DNA of 35,412 nucleotides. Origin: Beroe ovata. Lineage: Eukaryota > Ctenophora > Nuda > Beroida > Beroidae. A model generated the notes under the pieces. The model made no database searches. It was not told the DNA's origin and saw only the letters and a program-made list of their open reading frames with translations. Made by a program: the position numbers and the translations under genes. This document shows, piece by piece, positions 12,301 to 22,716 of this stretch. The stretch spans positions 1,002,016 through 1,037,427 of the forward strand of contig CAMPET010000003.1 of assembly GCA_946803715.1 (NCBI GenBank). The letters run 5' to 3'. How positions within the stretch are numbered: position 1 is the stretch's first letter; each line of letters begins with the position of its first letter.

Positions 12301-14307
12301 ATAGTACACACAAATCTGAAGTCACACTCCCTTTAAAACAACATCACATTTGACCTAGGATGAGGGTTACACAGTTCAGAGCATGCAAATACATTCCCTA
12401 CACAGTCGCCAAACCATAACAATCGGTTTAAAATGCCTTTGAACTGATTTATGCTAATTAATAACTGGAGTGAAAAATAGATGAAGATGTTGGCAATGAA
12501 TATTGAAGGCTTCATTAAACTTAACATTGAGAGTCACAACAGAATATGCTAAGTTTAGATTTTCAAACTATTCCAATCTCGAGGAGCTTTATTCCACATC
12601 TAACTTGTTCAACTAAATCTTTCAACCTCAATGTTTGGTTTGGCAACTTTGCAGAGAAAGAACAAAGGTTGGCAATTAAGAAATTTCATGCAGTAGTTCT
12701 AGGCGAAATTTTGACAAGGCAATGGGTTGTCCAGAGACTTTTTCATGCCATAAAAAGGCATTCCTTTATAAAAGATTCAGACCAACATGCTTGCCTCAAT
12801 ATATACACAAGTGAAGGTTTTTCAAATATGATCAATAAGTTATGAAATGGATCAACACATCATGTTTTAAATGAATTTTAAATAAATCTATAGTACTATA
12901 ACACATATTAAATAATGAACACAACACATAATTACAAAACTAAAAAGCATAACACACTTTAAAGTAACAGTCTGGATAGACAGAGGATTGTTCATTATTC
13001 CGGTCTATAGAATTGGATCATTCAATTTGTAGTCGTTAACCACATAGTCAATTACAAAAAACAGCTTTGATACAAATAAAAGAGCATTGAAATATGTGAC
13101 GAGTGTCGTAAAAGCTTTTGACGGCCCTATCAAGGTTACATAATATGGTTGACTATCATGGACTACTGAGGATCTGGATTTTGTGTTGATGTGATGGCGG
13201 TGCTTATGTCATTATCATTCCAGTTTTACTTTCTAGACTTTTGTTACACTAATATACACTACAAATAAAGTAATATGTTGAAGTAAGATGGGTGTATTCA
13301 AAGAGGACAGGTTTGGTTTTAGCTTTCAATGCAACATTCAGCAAGAACTCAGCAAAGGCTGCCCAGCTTTTTTGGCACATGATTCATGATTATGATAAAT
13401 ATAAGGTGAGTGAGTCATGTATATAATTTCATTTGGATTGAAACCAGCCCAGCAATTTTCCGAAACTAGGCAACAATTCTTCAAACTTTCCTGGAAATTA
13501 AAGGTTAATTTGAATACAAGAGCATTTTATGGTCAGTTTTCTGTGTCAGTCAATATCAAGAACAATATCAAGTACAATAACTTGCCTGTCATAATAACTA
13601 CCACCAACTCTACAAATCTTACTATCACTGTTGCGAAAAGTTACGGGGACTGAATATTGGTAGCCCATATAACATATCACTGCCAATATACCTGCTCACC
13701 GTTGTCCAGTGATCTCAAAGTCTTCTATCACGCAAGGGATCAAAGCTAAATACCTGTGAAATAGCTCAATTTTAAGGTAGTTGTATCTGTTTAAGGAAGA
13801 TGGCACCACATCAATCATCGAAAATGATAGCAAAAAATGGATTAATCAATCTGTCATAGTAGAATAAATCTAATATCTAAACGTGATTTCCATGCACTAT
13901 ACAATTATAATACCAGTTAATAAATATGTCCAGCACAGACAAGAATTTGAAAAGCCATATGCTACAAGTAAGCCGATGGCAAACACATAAAAAGCATGTC
14001 TGAGACCAACATAAACTGGCACTGTATACCATGTGTTTGCCATGATGTCACAACCTTACATGTAAGGGTGATAGTTATCCATTAATTTTGAGTTGCTTCT
14101 TTGAGCTTTCTAAGTTTTCCTTACACTTTTTCTGGAAAATTGTGGATTTTCCAGAAGAAACTTTGGGACCAGAAGGTCCCAAACTTCATGTTCATAGTGA
14201 TTTCATTTGAATCTATTGTAATTCTTTAAATTGGATTCTAAGCAATTTTATTTTATCATAGCCCTGAAGACCTAACTCATAAAATGCTTACCTACAAAGA
14301 ACACGTT
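12301..14307. other. Spacer between the two G-alpha genes
   Basis: AT-rich DNA with no convincing gene. Plus-strand frames of 99 and 78 codons occur at 12546-12845 and 13417-13653 but show no domain. It must hold the promoter of copy 1 and the 3' region of copy 2, including twin hairpins at 14130-14183. Confidence 0.6.
14130..14183. repeat. Twin adjacent perfect hairpins downstream of G-alpha copy 2
   Basis: Hairpin 1 has an 11-bp stem TTCTGGAAAAT, loop TGTGG and exact complement (14130-14156). Hairpin 2 has a 9-bp stem TTTGGGACC, loop AGAA and exact complement (14162-14183). They lie 125-178 bp beyond the stop codon of the minus-strand G-alpha gene, so they could be part of its 3' untranslated region. 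Confidence 0.75.
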
Positions 14308-15375
14308 TTAAAACAATCCACAGTCTTTCAGGTTGTTCTTGATAATGACATCAGTAACTGCATCGAAGACAAACTGGATGTTTCCAGTGTCAGTAGCACA
14401 AGTGAAGTGTGTGTAGATTTCTTTATCTTCTGTTCTGTTCAGGACTTCAAACTTTCCTTGAATATACTGTGCAGCTTCAGCATATTCATCTGCACCACTG
14501 TACTCAGGGAAGCAAATCTTCAGAGATGACCTTGATATTTTCTCCTCAAAGAGATCCTTTTTATTCAAGAAAAGGATAATAGATGTATCAGTGAACCACT
14601 TGTTATTACATATGGAATCAAAGAGCTTCATGCTTTCATGCATCCTGTTTGTTGCATCATCTTCAGCTAAAACTAAGTCATATGCACTTAGTGAAGCACA
14701 GAAAATAATAGCTGTAACACCTTCAAAGCAATGGATCCATTTTCGTCTCTCAGATCTCTGTCCACCAACATCAAACATACGGAAATGGAGATCCTTGTGA
14801 GAAAAATTTTCTTCAACAATTCCTGTTGTCTGAACTCGACATCGCAACACATCTTGTTCATCAGGGATAAAGCCTGGTTCACAAATTCGGTCAAGGGCAT
14901 CAAGATAGTACTTTGCAGAATCCATGAGTTGATACTCATTTGACCGCTGGAAGCATTTCTGTACACCCTCATCTGCCCACAATCGCTTCATCACATCAGG
15001 AGCACCATCAGGAAGCTGGGTTTGGGTGGTATCCAGAAGTTCATATGAAAGAAGCTTTTCGCCATCTGATTTTCTTCCTGGATCACCAAATTCAACTTTA
15101 GGAGTGATAGCATTCATTGCTTGCAGGATATTACTAAGAGAAACAAGAGCATTGTTTAGGATGGTATTGATGTACTTCTTTCTGCTTTCTTCGTTATAGC
15201 CAGACTTATGAATGATGGTCATCTGCTTCACAACTGTAGACTTTCCAGACTCACCAGCTCCCAGTAATAACAACTTGACCTCTCTCGCAGACTTTTCAGC
15301 ATCTTCCTTGAGTTGTTTGTCAAGTTGCTTACTTCGCTCTTTTTCTGCTGTGTCGTTACCCCCACAACATCCCAT
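14308..15375 (-). CDS. G-protein alpha subunit, Gi-like, intronless copy 2
   Basis: Encodes a 355-residue G-alpha subunit. The start at MGCCGG gives the lipid-modification signal; upstream in-frame codons are not conserved. Motifs: P-loop GAGESGKST at 39-47, switch I RVQTTG with Arg180, switch II DVGGQ with Gln206, FLNKKD, TCAT and the tail [10 protein letters not shown] with Cys352 at the pertussis-toxin position. It shares its last 38 residues exactly with copy 1, yet the codons differ at many third positions, so the tail is kept by selection and not by recent gene conversion. The helical domain (about 60-170) and N terminus differ strongly, so effector or regulator binding may differ. It is intronless like its neighbour, same strand, 2 kb upstream, indicating tandem duplication of one intronless ancestor. 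Confidence 0.96.
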   Translation of the reverse strand: MGCCGGNDTAEKERSKQLDKQLKEDAEKSAREVKLLLLGAGESGKSTVVKQMTIIHKSGYNEESRKKYINTILNNALVSLSNILQAMNAITPKVEFGDPGRKSDGEKLLSYELLDTTQTQLPDGAPDVMKRLWADEGVQKCFQRSNEYQLMDSAKYYLDALDRICEPGFIPDEQDVLRCRVQTTGIVEENFSHKDLHFRMFDVGGQRSERRKWIHCFEGVTAIIFCASLSAYDLVLAEDDATNRMHESMKLFDSICNNKWFTDTSIILFLNKKDLFEEKISRSSLKICFPEYSGADEYAEAAQYIQGKFEVLNRTEDKEIYTHFTCATDTGNIQFVFDAVTDVIIKNNLKDCGLF

Positions 15376-15451
15376 TGTGGATATGTAACTCAATTACTTG
15401 GCTTTTCTCAGTCTTCCCGCATTACCCATTACCTAGAGCATAGGTTTATAT

Positions 15452-15830
15452 AGAAGTATAAATCAGAAAACATCCTTATCCTCCCTAAATTGAAAGATAA
15501 TCCTCTGTTTTCATGTCATATTTCAGTTGTGTTATTATTATTATAGTGTGCTATTAAAGTGATCATCTTCTTAATAAAAAGTTTTTATTGTTTCACATTT
15601 CACATGGAAGAACAGAGTTCCAGGATCATATTCCCAAGAAGCCTCACACTAGAAGTATAAATCATAAAACATCCTTATCCTCACTAGATCAAAAGATAAT
15701 CCTCTATTTTTATGTCATATTTCAGTCGGGCTATTAAAGTGATCATCTTCTTAATAAAATTTTTTTATTGTTTCACATTTTACATGAAAGTACAGAGTTC
15801 CAGGATCATATTCCCAAGAAGCTTCACACT
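15452..15830. repeat. Tandem duplication, 199-bp and 180-bp units
   Basis: Unit 1 is 15452-15650 and unit 2 is 15651-15830. Both start AGAAGTATAAATCA and end CCAAGAAGC(C/T)TCACACT. Unit 2 lacks about 19 bases around a TTATTATTATTA run. A minus-strand frame is open in the 3' part of each unit but is repeat-borne. Confidence 0.9.
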
Positions 15831-15914
15831 TTTTACCTCTATATATGTCCATAATTGCAATCCAATCACACCTAACAACTTCATTTAAAGAACCTGCAAG
15901 GTCTCTATAGAATG

Positions 15915-16065
15915 AAGCAGGGGTCTGGGGGCACAGCCCTATAAAGCCACACAGTATTTTTGCATATGGATTCCACTCAAATTTTGAACAATCTATGCAT
16001 GATATTTGATCATTATCATAGAAAATAAAGCAGGGGTCTGAGGGGGCAGCCCCACCAAGCCACAC
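15915..16065. repeat. Pair of 38-bp direct repeats
   Basis: 15915-15952 and 16028-16065 share AAGCAGGGGTCTG followed by a short G/C palindrome and AGCCACAC. Each copy can fold through its GGGGGC/GCCCC core. Probably termini or monomers of a small dispersed repeat. Confidence 0.7.
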
Positions 16066-16609
16066 CTTTTTAACCTTTGTTGTGATTAAGGATTAGCTTT
16101 CAACCGAGGATCAAATCATGGCTGAGTATGAAATCCATTAGACATTCCATAGAGGTTGATTGGTTGATAAATGTCTAATGTTTAAGAAAGAAGCTACTGT
16201 AGTTTATTGAACTCTTTGGAACCAGCAATTAATAGAACCAGGGAATATAAATTATTTCAGCTGGAGAATGTTGATCATTTGATGGTACCCATGGGCATTA
16301 TTTAACATTTAAGACATTGTAGCAAAGTCAATTGCATAAATAGGCAAGCCAATGAAATGTGAAAGTAGAATCACCTGAAAACAAAATTTACCATCATTGA
16401 TAAATCAACTCATGTAGACTATTTATATTATTGTTGCATTCTAATGCAAAGCTGCGCCATGATTGAATTCAAACATTGTATGCTTTCCATATAGAAAGAA
16501 GTTTCTATATGATATGGATGAAACTATAAATTTGACATACAACATACCCACCCCGACATCAATATGCGTGTCGAATTAATTTTTTTCTTATTTTGTATTT
16601 CCCAATATT

Positions 16610-16871
16610 TGTTTAGCGTTGCTAGACGGTTGTCGATCGATGATAGACCCTGTCGAGAATTTCGTTTTGCGCGCGGGCGGCGCAAACTTATTCGCGGCTT
16701 GCATCAGCAGTCTAGCATCGCCAGACAACTAGACGGCTGATGCAAGCCGTGAAGCGCAGGCGGCTTGCGTCACATGTCAGAGAATAAGTTTGCGCCGCGC
16801 GCGCAAAGCGATATTCTCGACATGAATGACAGCCGACAGGGTCTATCATCGATCGACAACCTGCCGGGACG
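16610..16871. mobile_element. GC-rich foldback (long inverted repeat) element
   Basis: The left part (about 16616-16711) and right part (about 16735-16871) are imperfect reverse complements. The outer ends carry GTTGTCGATCGATGATAGAC and its complement; the next zone contains GCGCGC-rich DNA and CGCAAACTTATT; the innermost stem CGGCTTGCATCAGC (16695-16708) pairs exactly with 16736-16749 around a loop with CATCGCCAGACAAC. The right arm has an extra 16-base insertion. No transposase is encoded, so it would be a non-autonomous foldback or MITE. Related pieces occur at 18385-18434, 23555-23597 and 24034-24127. Confidence 0.75.
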
Positions 16872-17084
16872 CTATACTAGCTGACCAGGATAGGGGCGCG
16901 CGGCGCAATATTGCAACTTGTGCACAGCTGAGGCCTGCAGCCTTGGGCAATCAATGGCCCGGTCGGCCTGTCGGTGACCTGCCGCGCCGGTTATCAATGC
17001 AAAGCTATTACTATTACTTTAGCTAATCCGTCAGGTTCTGTCATGGTGATGGAACAACTACAAGTTGTCAGAATCGCCAGACAA

Positions 17085-17158
17085 AATCATTCCGCCCTTG
17101 CCAGCAGCCAGGGATAAAATCCCGCCAGCAAGGCCAAGGGTAGGGTGAAATCCTACAA
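17085..17158 (-). mobile_element. Partial copy of a second palindromic element
   Basis: Read on the minus strand from 17158, it begins TTGTAGGATTTCACCCTACC and continues with TTGCTGGCGGGATTTTAT. This matches the left half of the complete small element at 23598-23686. The opposite terminal repeat is not recognisable here. Confidence 0.6.
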
Positions 17159-17206
17159 ATGCCATGGCACATGGTATCTAGGATTGGACGGAATTAAAGT
17201 GCCAAT

Positions 17207-17541
17207 GGTCAAATTCAATGACCAGTCGCCCGACGCACCCTAAACGCCCCCTGAATGACCCGGGCGTGTCCATATGGCGCCCCCAAATGCACGCTAAACA
17301 CCCCCTAAATGACCCGGGCGTGTCCCTAAATGCACCCTAAACGCAACCTTTCTGCACCCTTGGCGCCCGGATCTGGGGGCATTAAGAGTGCAGGCTTAAG
17401 TGAGGGGGTGCGTTTAGGGTGTATTGATAGGGGGAGTTTAGGATGCATTAAGGGGGCGCCATGTGGACACGCCCGGGTCATTATTCATTAAGGGTACATT
17501 TAGGTTGCGTTTAGGTTGCGTCGGGCGACCGGTCATTGACC
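17207..17541. mobile_element. 335-bp inverted-repeat element
   Basis: The left end has AATGACCAGTCGCCCGACGC; the right end is its reverse complement with one change. The arms continue imperfectly for roughly 150 bp on each side, with repeated GACCCGGGCGTGTCC and CACCCTAAACGC blocks. There is no coding potential, so it is probably a non-autonomous DNA transposon. I could not define a target-site duplication. Confidence 0.7.
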
Positions 17542-17743
17542 GTGCCAAGAACTATTGAGTATAGGGCCAGGGATTCGAGGGTATAGAGTGATCCTACCAA
17601 AAATCAACTTGAACTTAAAGCGGAGGGCTCCGGTTGGACGGCGAATTTTTGGTATTATGAATATAAAAATATCAAATACAAATATACATTTCATTTCGAA
17701 TGTGATGCAACAATTAGAGATACTTTTGCCGAACACTCGTTGT

Positions 17744-20700
17744 TTACATTCCAGGCAATTCCTTGGGAGCTTGGTAATTGCTATTCGGGTTCTTGACAGT
17801 CTCGTCGATGGACAATATGACACAGCAAGCTTCACAGGCAGCGGTGAGGGCATTGCGCTTCACGATGGACGGTTCCCACACACAGGCCTCGAAGTTGTCG
17901 GCAATGTCCTCAGAGGTGATATCCATGCCCATCCATTTTCCACCTGAAATATCTGATTGAACTGCATAGCAGCGGGCAAGGTATTTGTGCAATGTTGTGA
18001 GAGTTATAAGTGTCATATCATGGATGATACACTTCTGACAGGTTTTTACCTTGCGCGTGTTTTTGCCTAAGTTTGTTGAGGATTGTGGTAGCATCAAATC
18101 CAGCATTGTCGCACAACTGACGGGGAATAACTTCCAGTGCCTTGGCGTAAGCAGTGATCAGCAGCTGCTCCTTTCCTGAGGTTGCAGGGAGTTAAATCTC
18201 GAAGGAAAACGGCCATTTGTGGAAAGGGGGTCCTGACACTCAACGAATAACTACCATGTATAGTCTTGGCGTAGTTCCTCAGCTCTTTACTCAGTTCCAT
18301 CTCTATAGCTCCACCTCCAGCTACAACAGAATCGTTCTTGAGCGCCCTGCAAGGTGGGGTTAATGCTCGACCGTGAACCATTGGCTGGCGATGCTAGACT
18401 GCTGATGAAATTCTCGACAGGGTCTATCACCGATAGAGTGAAGTAAACCAGTATTCGAATAATAACACGCCCTAAAATAATGAAGTGGCCCAAAAATTTG
18501 ACCCCGACGTGATTAGAACACGCAACCTTCTGATCTGGAGTCAGACGCGCTACCGTTGCGCCACGGAGTCATGATGCAACTAGAAAATTAAGTGGGGACA
18601 TTTTTCAAAGAAAACAATAAATTTTCACAAAAGTGAACGAAGTTTGCTATTGGTAAGAACTCGAATATCACTCCTAAACATGACTCCGTGGCGCAACGGT
18701 AGCGCATCTGACTCCAGATCAGAAGGTTGCGTGTTCAAATCACGTCGGGGTCAACCTTTTTGGACGGAATTTGAATTTATCATCAAATCAATACTTCCGT
18801 CCACAAATTCATGAAATTGTTCATTCCTTATGCTTAGAATTGGTGGCAATGTCAACATGAACTATCGCTCTGATGTTCAATGTCACGTTTGCTGCTAGAG
18901 CACGACTAACCTGCGAACAATCATGATAGCATCGTGAAGGGAGCGCTCTGTTTCGTCGATAAACTGTTCAGCACCGCCTCGGAGTATAAGAGTGCACGTC
19001 TTTGCTTTGGGACATCCCTTGAACAAATTGTACCTGAAATGGACCGCGTTTGTTTGAAGAGGGAAATGTGTGAAATATAGTTCAGTGAATCGTTGAAAAG
19101 TGCTGAGGCAAGGGCAGTTTAAAATCAGCTTGCATTTGGCGCCGAGGACAGGATCCACTTTTCGTCACAGAATCAAATCTCAGCGAACATTCCAGTGAAA
19201 CTTTGGAAATCGCGCGCACTGCCATGCCGCGCTTGAAAAATAATATCCTTACGTAAAATATGCGATGCGCGCTACGCAAAGTACGGAAAATGCCGTTATA
19301 ACAGCTTTGGTCGGTAACATACATCTAAATCAGTTACTTATCAAGAATCGAAGAAAAAACTTACCGTTCGTTTCCAATTTGTACTTCTTCGAAAAGGTCA
19401 CAATCTCCCATATCTTCTGGTCGGATATCGTTGACTGTTGTCAGTATGGTACCACCGCACGCCTTGACTGTTCTGTTCAGATCCTCCTGTGTAACACGGC
19501 CAGCACAGAAAATATCCCTGATGTGGAAGAAGTGAAACAGGAATTGAGAGATTTGATCGTAGTTGGAGAAGTGGAAACATAACTTAATGTTCATTCTGGC
19601 GTTACTAGCGTGATGTTTATTCACCCTGGCTATTACCTATCAGCGAAGTATTGTGTGGCAACGTCTCCAATAGGGAGTTTTGAGAGAATAATCTTTGCAC
19701 CGGATGCAACCATTTTGTCCAGCTTATCATACAGAATGGACCATTCGGCATCCACTATTCTTTGATAGTCCTACACAGTTCATGTGAACAGAATGTGTTT
19801 CTTGTTTAATAATGAACAATGAACAATGAACGTATATCGATAAATCAATGTCTCACCTCAACGTTATCGATCCTGCATTCGGCGTTATCGCGTTCGGCTT
19901 TAAGTTCCAGCTCAATGTTCAAGCTCAGAACTTTGGGCTTGGTGTAGGTCTTGGGCTGCATCTCAAATCCAGCGTAGGAGAATGTCTTCTTGAATGCGAC
20001 GCCCTTTACAAGCTGAGAGTCAGTGATCGATCCTCCAGTCACTTTCTTGATACCTGACGTTACATCACGTTACGTGACTACTAACTGTTACATTCCACTG
20101 TGACATTACATTTTCGCGACTGGTCTTGAACGAGAAATCCTTGTGTTTGGAAAGTTTTCCTTGCTAACCGATCATGTTGAGAGGCATGAGTGGACCAAGA
20201 CACATCACAGCATCAACAACCATTTCAGAGAAAAAATCCTTGTTGTAGGCGATGAGCTTGGAGCACATCGAGGTAGAAGCACACTTCTTCAGCAGCTCCC
20301 TCTGCTCGCTGGAAATGAGTGTTTTTTCAATTTAAATTGGTCTCGATTTTCGAAAGTGCTAACGATTATCATTTTTTGAACACTGACATCTGCGTTTTGT
20401 TCCCAATAATTAATTTCTTGCAATCTTCAGAAGAGTAACTTTCAACATTTTTTTTGAAATTTGCAGAGTTTGTGTCTTGCTTGTCAATGCTCACATCCTT
20501 ACATGTGCATTTTAACATGTGTGTGTGTTAACTGTTAAGGTGACTTACTTAGGATCGTCTTTCTTGACTGTCACTTGGATGTCCTGGATCTTCTTGAGAG
20601 CCTGAATCAATCATAACATACAGACTATACATTGGATTAAAGCGAGCATCTGCCTTATCCAGATTGTAAACACTCTACTAATAATTTATAATCAAATGAA

Positions 20701-21913
20701 AAGAAGGAATGTCCAGTGTTCACGAAGTAACTTTAGAAAGATTGTATCACTCACGTATTGGGTGGCTTTTCTGAAGCTCCTTATAATGATCTGAGAGTTG
20801 ATGCCATCCTCAATGAATGGTTTAGCCTGCTTCATAAACTCTCCAGCCAGCAGTGTCACCGTTGTGGTACCGTCACCAACCTGTTAGTGAGCGCAGATGA
20901 TTAGTTGGAGATGTTACTGTCACCACAACCTCACAACACAACAGTGTTATCCCAGCATGAACAACTTACTTCAGCATCTTGGGATCGGGCGATATCAACC
21001 AAAGTTTTAGCTGCTGGGTGGACGATATCGAGCAGACCCAGGATAGTGGCTCCATCATTTGATATTGTTACTTTCTCTGAGAGTTATCAGTGTCTTGCAA
21101 GGGATGGTCAACATTATCATTTATCATGTATTGTTTAAGACGAAGGGGTTTCCGAGTTCGGAGGCATATGGAGAGGTGAGGGAATTGAGAAAACGTTGTA
21201 ATCATAACGTTATCAATAAGTAGCTAGGGTGGCTATGATTACACGGGCTACTGATGAAAATGATTTAATATTAGCAGCATTATTATTAATACGATCATTT
21301 GAACAAGTTAATACTTGCAATGAAACCACGCGCAAATGACGATTCCAAATCTGCGGAAATCAAACAAGAAAAATGCGAGAATCATTGAGACACACTGATA
21401 GCAGAAACGGCCAAAAACTATTCCACAGGGACATGGTACTTGCTAGATAAGGGTTCCTGGCCTATTTTTTGAATCTAAATACTTGAGCTAGCTCATCAGG
21501 AAATCAAGGAAAATTCTAATTTCTTCTCAAATGTAAGGTTAGAGGTATATGAGGAGTAGCTCATCCTAGTTGCATACAATAGTGTGAAATTATGCTACAA
21601 GAGTTATTTGTACTACCTATGTGAAAGAATTCTTACCTTTACTATCAACAATCAATTTGTCCATTCCTCTTGGGCCTAGAGTTGTTCTGATAGCCTCAAC
21701 AACCATTTGACAAGCATTGATGTTGCTAACAATCTGTGGCACTCCTTGAGAGGTGTCAGTACCCTCTTTGAGCAGAATGATTCGGGGTTGCTGAAAGTGA
21801 ATTTGTTACCTGAATATTGTAAAATATTGTAAAACATATTGGTAAAATACTCAATAACGAATGGGCCCAAATATATTGGTGCAATCCAAAGGTCTTACCA
21901 TGGACTGCATCAT
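17744..21913 (-). CDS. CCT7: T-complex chaperonin subunit eta (CCT7), 13 coding exons
   Basis: One of the eight subunits of the cytosolic CCT/TRiC ring that folds actin, tubulin and other proteins with ATP. Exons in transcript order: 21913-21899, 21790-21637, 21076-20970, 20880-20755, 20601-20549, 20308-20169, 20053-19857, 19770-19637, 19517-19365, 19033-18911, 18346-18255, 18175-18050, 17943-17744. All introns are GT-AG, phases agree throughout, and the product is 539 residues (human about 543). ATP-site motifs: LGPRGMDKL at 43-51, NDGAT at 63-67, GDGTT at 94-98, VVAGGGAIE at 408-416. Eta-specific blocks include [14 protein letters not shown] and GCPKAKTC. The C terminus ends [11 protein letters not shown] and lacks the Gly-Arg tail of vertebrate CCT7. 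The start MMQSM sits in a 15-nt exon preceded by an acceptor-like TTTTAG at 21933. Two tRNA genes lie in intron 10. Confidence 0.97.
18385..18434. mobile_element. Internally deleted foldback-element fragment in CCT7 intron 10
   Basis: CTGGCGATGCTAGACTGCTG followed directly by ATTCTCGACAGGGTCTATCA reproduces, in reverse orientation, the loop and outer-end sequences of the foldback element at 16610-16871, with the intervening arm missing. Confidence 0.7.
18499..18570 (-). tRNA. tRNA-Trp (CCA)
   Basis: A 72-nt cloverleaf: acceptor stem GACTCCG with CGGGGTC, D-stem GCGC/GCGC, anticodon loop with CCA in CTGACTCCAGATCAG, and discriminator A. No CCA tail is encoded. A T5 run follows the 3' end as a Pol III terminator. 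The T-loop reads TTCTAAT where the other copy has TTCAAAT; position 57 is normally a purine and is part of the B-box promoter, so this copy may be weak or decaying. It lies inside intron 10 of CCT7 in the same orientation as the host gene. Confidence 0.93.
18682..18753 (+). tRNA. tRNA-Trp (CCA)
   Basis: A 72-nt tRNA-Trp identical to the minus-strand copy except at position 26 (A for G) and in the T-loop (canonical TTCAAAT). All stems pair, the B box is intact, and a T5 terminator follows within a few bases. It is antisense to the host CCT7 intron and divergent from the other copy, 111 bp away. It is the better candidate for the active gene. Confidence 0.96.
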
Positions 21914-22170
21914 GGCTGCTCCAATGGACTTCCTAAAATGAACCCAGGTATAAATTCTAAAGCTAACTTCAAAGAAAAATTTAGCTTATATTGATCAACC
22001 ACAATAAATACTGATAAGCAATATGGCAAATGATATCTCCTTCCCTTATGTTTAATGCTCCTCTTAGATCATGTTATATGCAATAACATAAAAAGCTGAA
22101 GACACAAAAACAAGCAGCATGAGTACAAATATTCCAAAATTAAGTTTTATCAAATATAGAAATTGAACCT

Positions 22171-22566
22171 TCAGTCATACTCAAGGTTAATGGCACTACC
22201 AAACTTTCCATAAAGTTCAGCTTTGAGATTCTTCATATTTTCTTCAATATCAGTGGCCTTGTTCTTCAAACCAGATATTTCATCATTTACTTTGTTCTTG
22301 TATGTGGTTATCATATCACCGATCTGCTCTGCAGACATTTCTACAAACACCTCACCAAGTTGAAAAGGGAATGAGTCTTCAGAAAGCTCAAGCTCTTCCA
22401 CATCTTGACTTGCATCATTCAAATTTTGCAGTTGCTTATTTTTAGAAACAAGGTCATCTTTAATCTCAAGGAGCTTGTTGTTGTAACGAGCAAATTGATT
22501 TATTTTCTCTTGATCTTCATACTTGATGTGTATCTCATGATCTGATACAGTACTTTGTTCAACCAT
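22171..22566 (-). CDS. PFDN4: Prefoldin subunit 4
   Basis: A 131-residue beta-type prefoldin subunit. The prefoldin hexamer is a cytosolic jellyfish-shaped co-chaperone that carries nascent actin and tubulin to CCT. Visible: N-terminal coiled coil starting YEDQEKINQFARYNNK, then KQLQNL, the central hairpin strands around FPFQLGEVFVEMS, and a C-terminal coiled coil ending LKAELYGKFGSAINLE, which matches the conserved end of this subunit. Length is normal (human 134). The coding region is a single exon. The stop lies 257 bp upstream of the CCT7 start on the same strand. An acceptor-like TTCTTAG lies about 15 bases before the ATG, so the 5' leader may be spliced. Confidence 0.96.
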   Translation of the reverse strand: MVEQSTVSDHEIHIKYEDQEKINQFARYNNKLLEIKDDLVSKNKQLQNLNDASQDVEELELSEDSFPFQLGEVFVEMSAEQIGDMITTYKNKVNDEISGLKNKATDIEENMKNLKAELYGKFGSAINLEYD

Positions 22567-22716
22567 CTTTCATATCATTCTCTAAGAATCTAAAACAGGC
22601 CAATTAATCGAGAATTAAGGTATCACATAACACACATTGCTATTGATTGGCAGGTTTACACAACCTATTGATTATAACAGGATATAAATTTAAAGCAACA
22701 TGTAAGCATATATTAG

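Larger units (their letters stand above)
15376..17743. other. Repeat-rich spacer between G-alpha copy 2 and CCT7
   Basis: No gene is supported. It contains, in order, a 199/180-bp tandem duplication, a pair of 38-bp repeats, a small hairpin at 16488-16511 (10-bp stem CATATAGAAA, loop GAAG), a GC-rich foldback element, part of a second palindromic family near 17085-17158, and a 335-bp inverted-repeat element. Confidence 0.7.

Noticed and set aside
12546-12845. 99-codon plus-strand open frame between the G-alpha genes
   Set aside because: Has an ATG but no recognisable domain, no neighbours in the same direction and a composition expected of AT-rich spacer.
13417-13653. 78-codon plus-strand open frame
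   Set aside because: Asn/Thr/Lys-rich reading of AT-rich DNA with no domain and no supporting splice sites.
15751-16065. 104-codon minus-strand frame
   Set aside because: Half of it lies in the tandem duplication and both 38-bp repeats are read as similar peptides; it lacks an ATG. Best explained as repeat sequence.
18499-18570. Calling the minus-strand tRNA-Trp a pseudogene
   Set aside because: Only one T-loop base is unusual; all stems, anticodon and terminator are intact, so I list it as a tRNA with a caveat.
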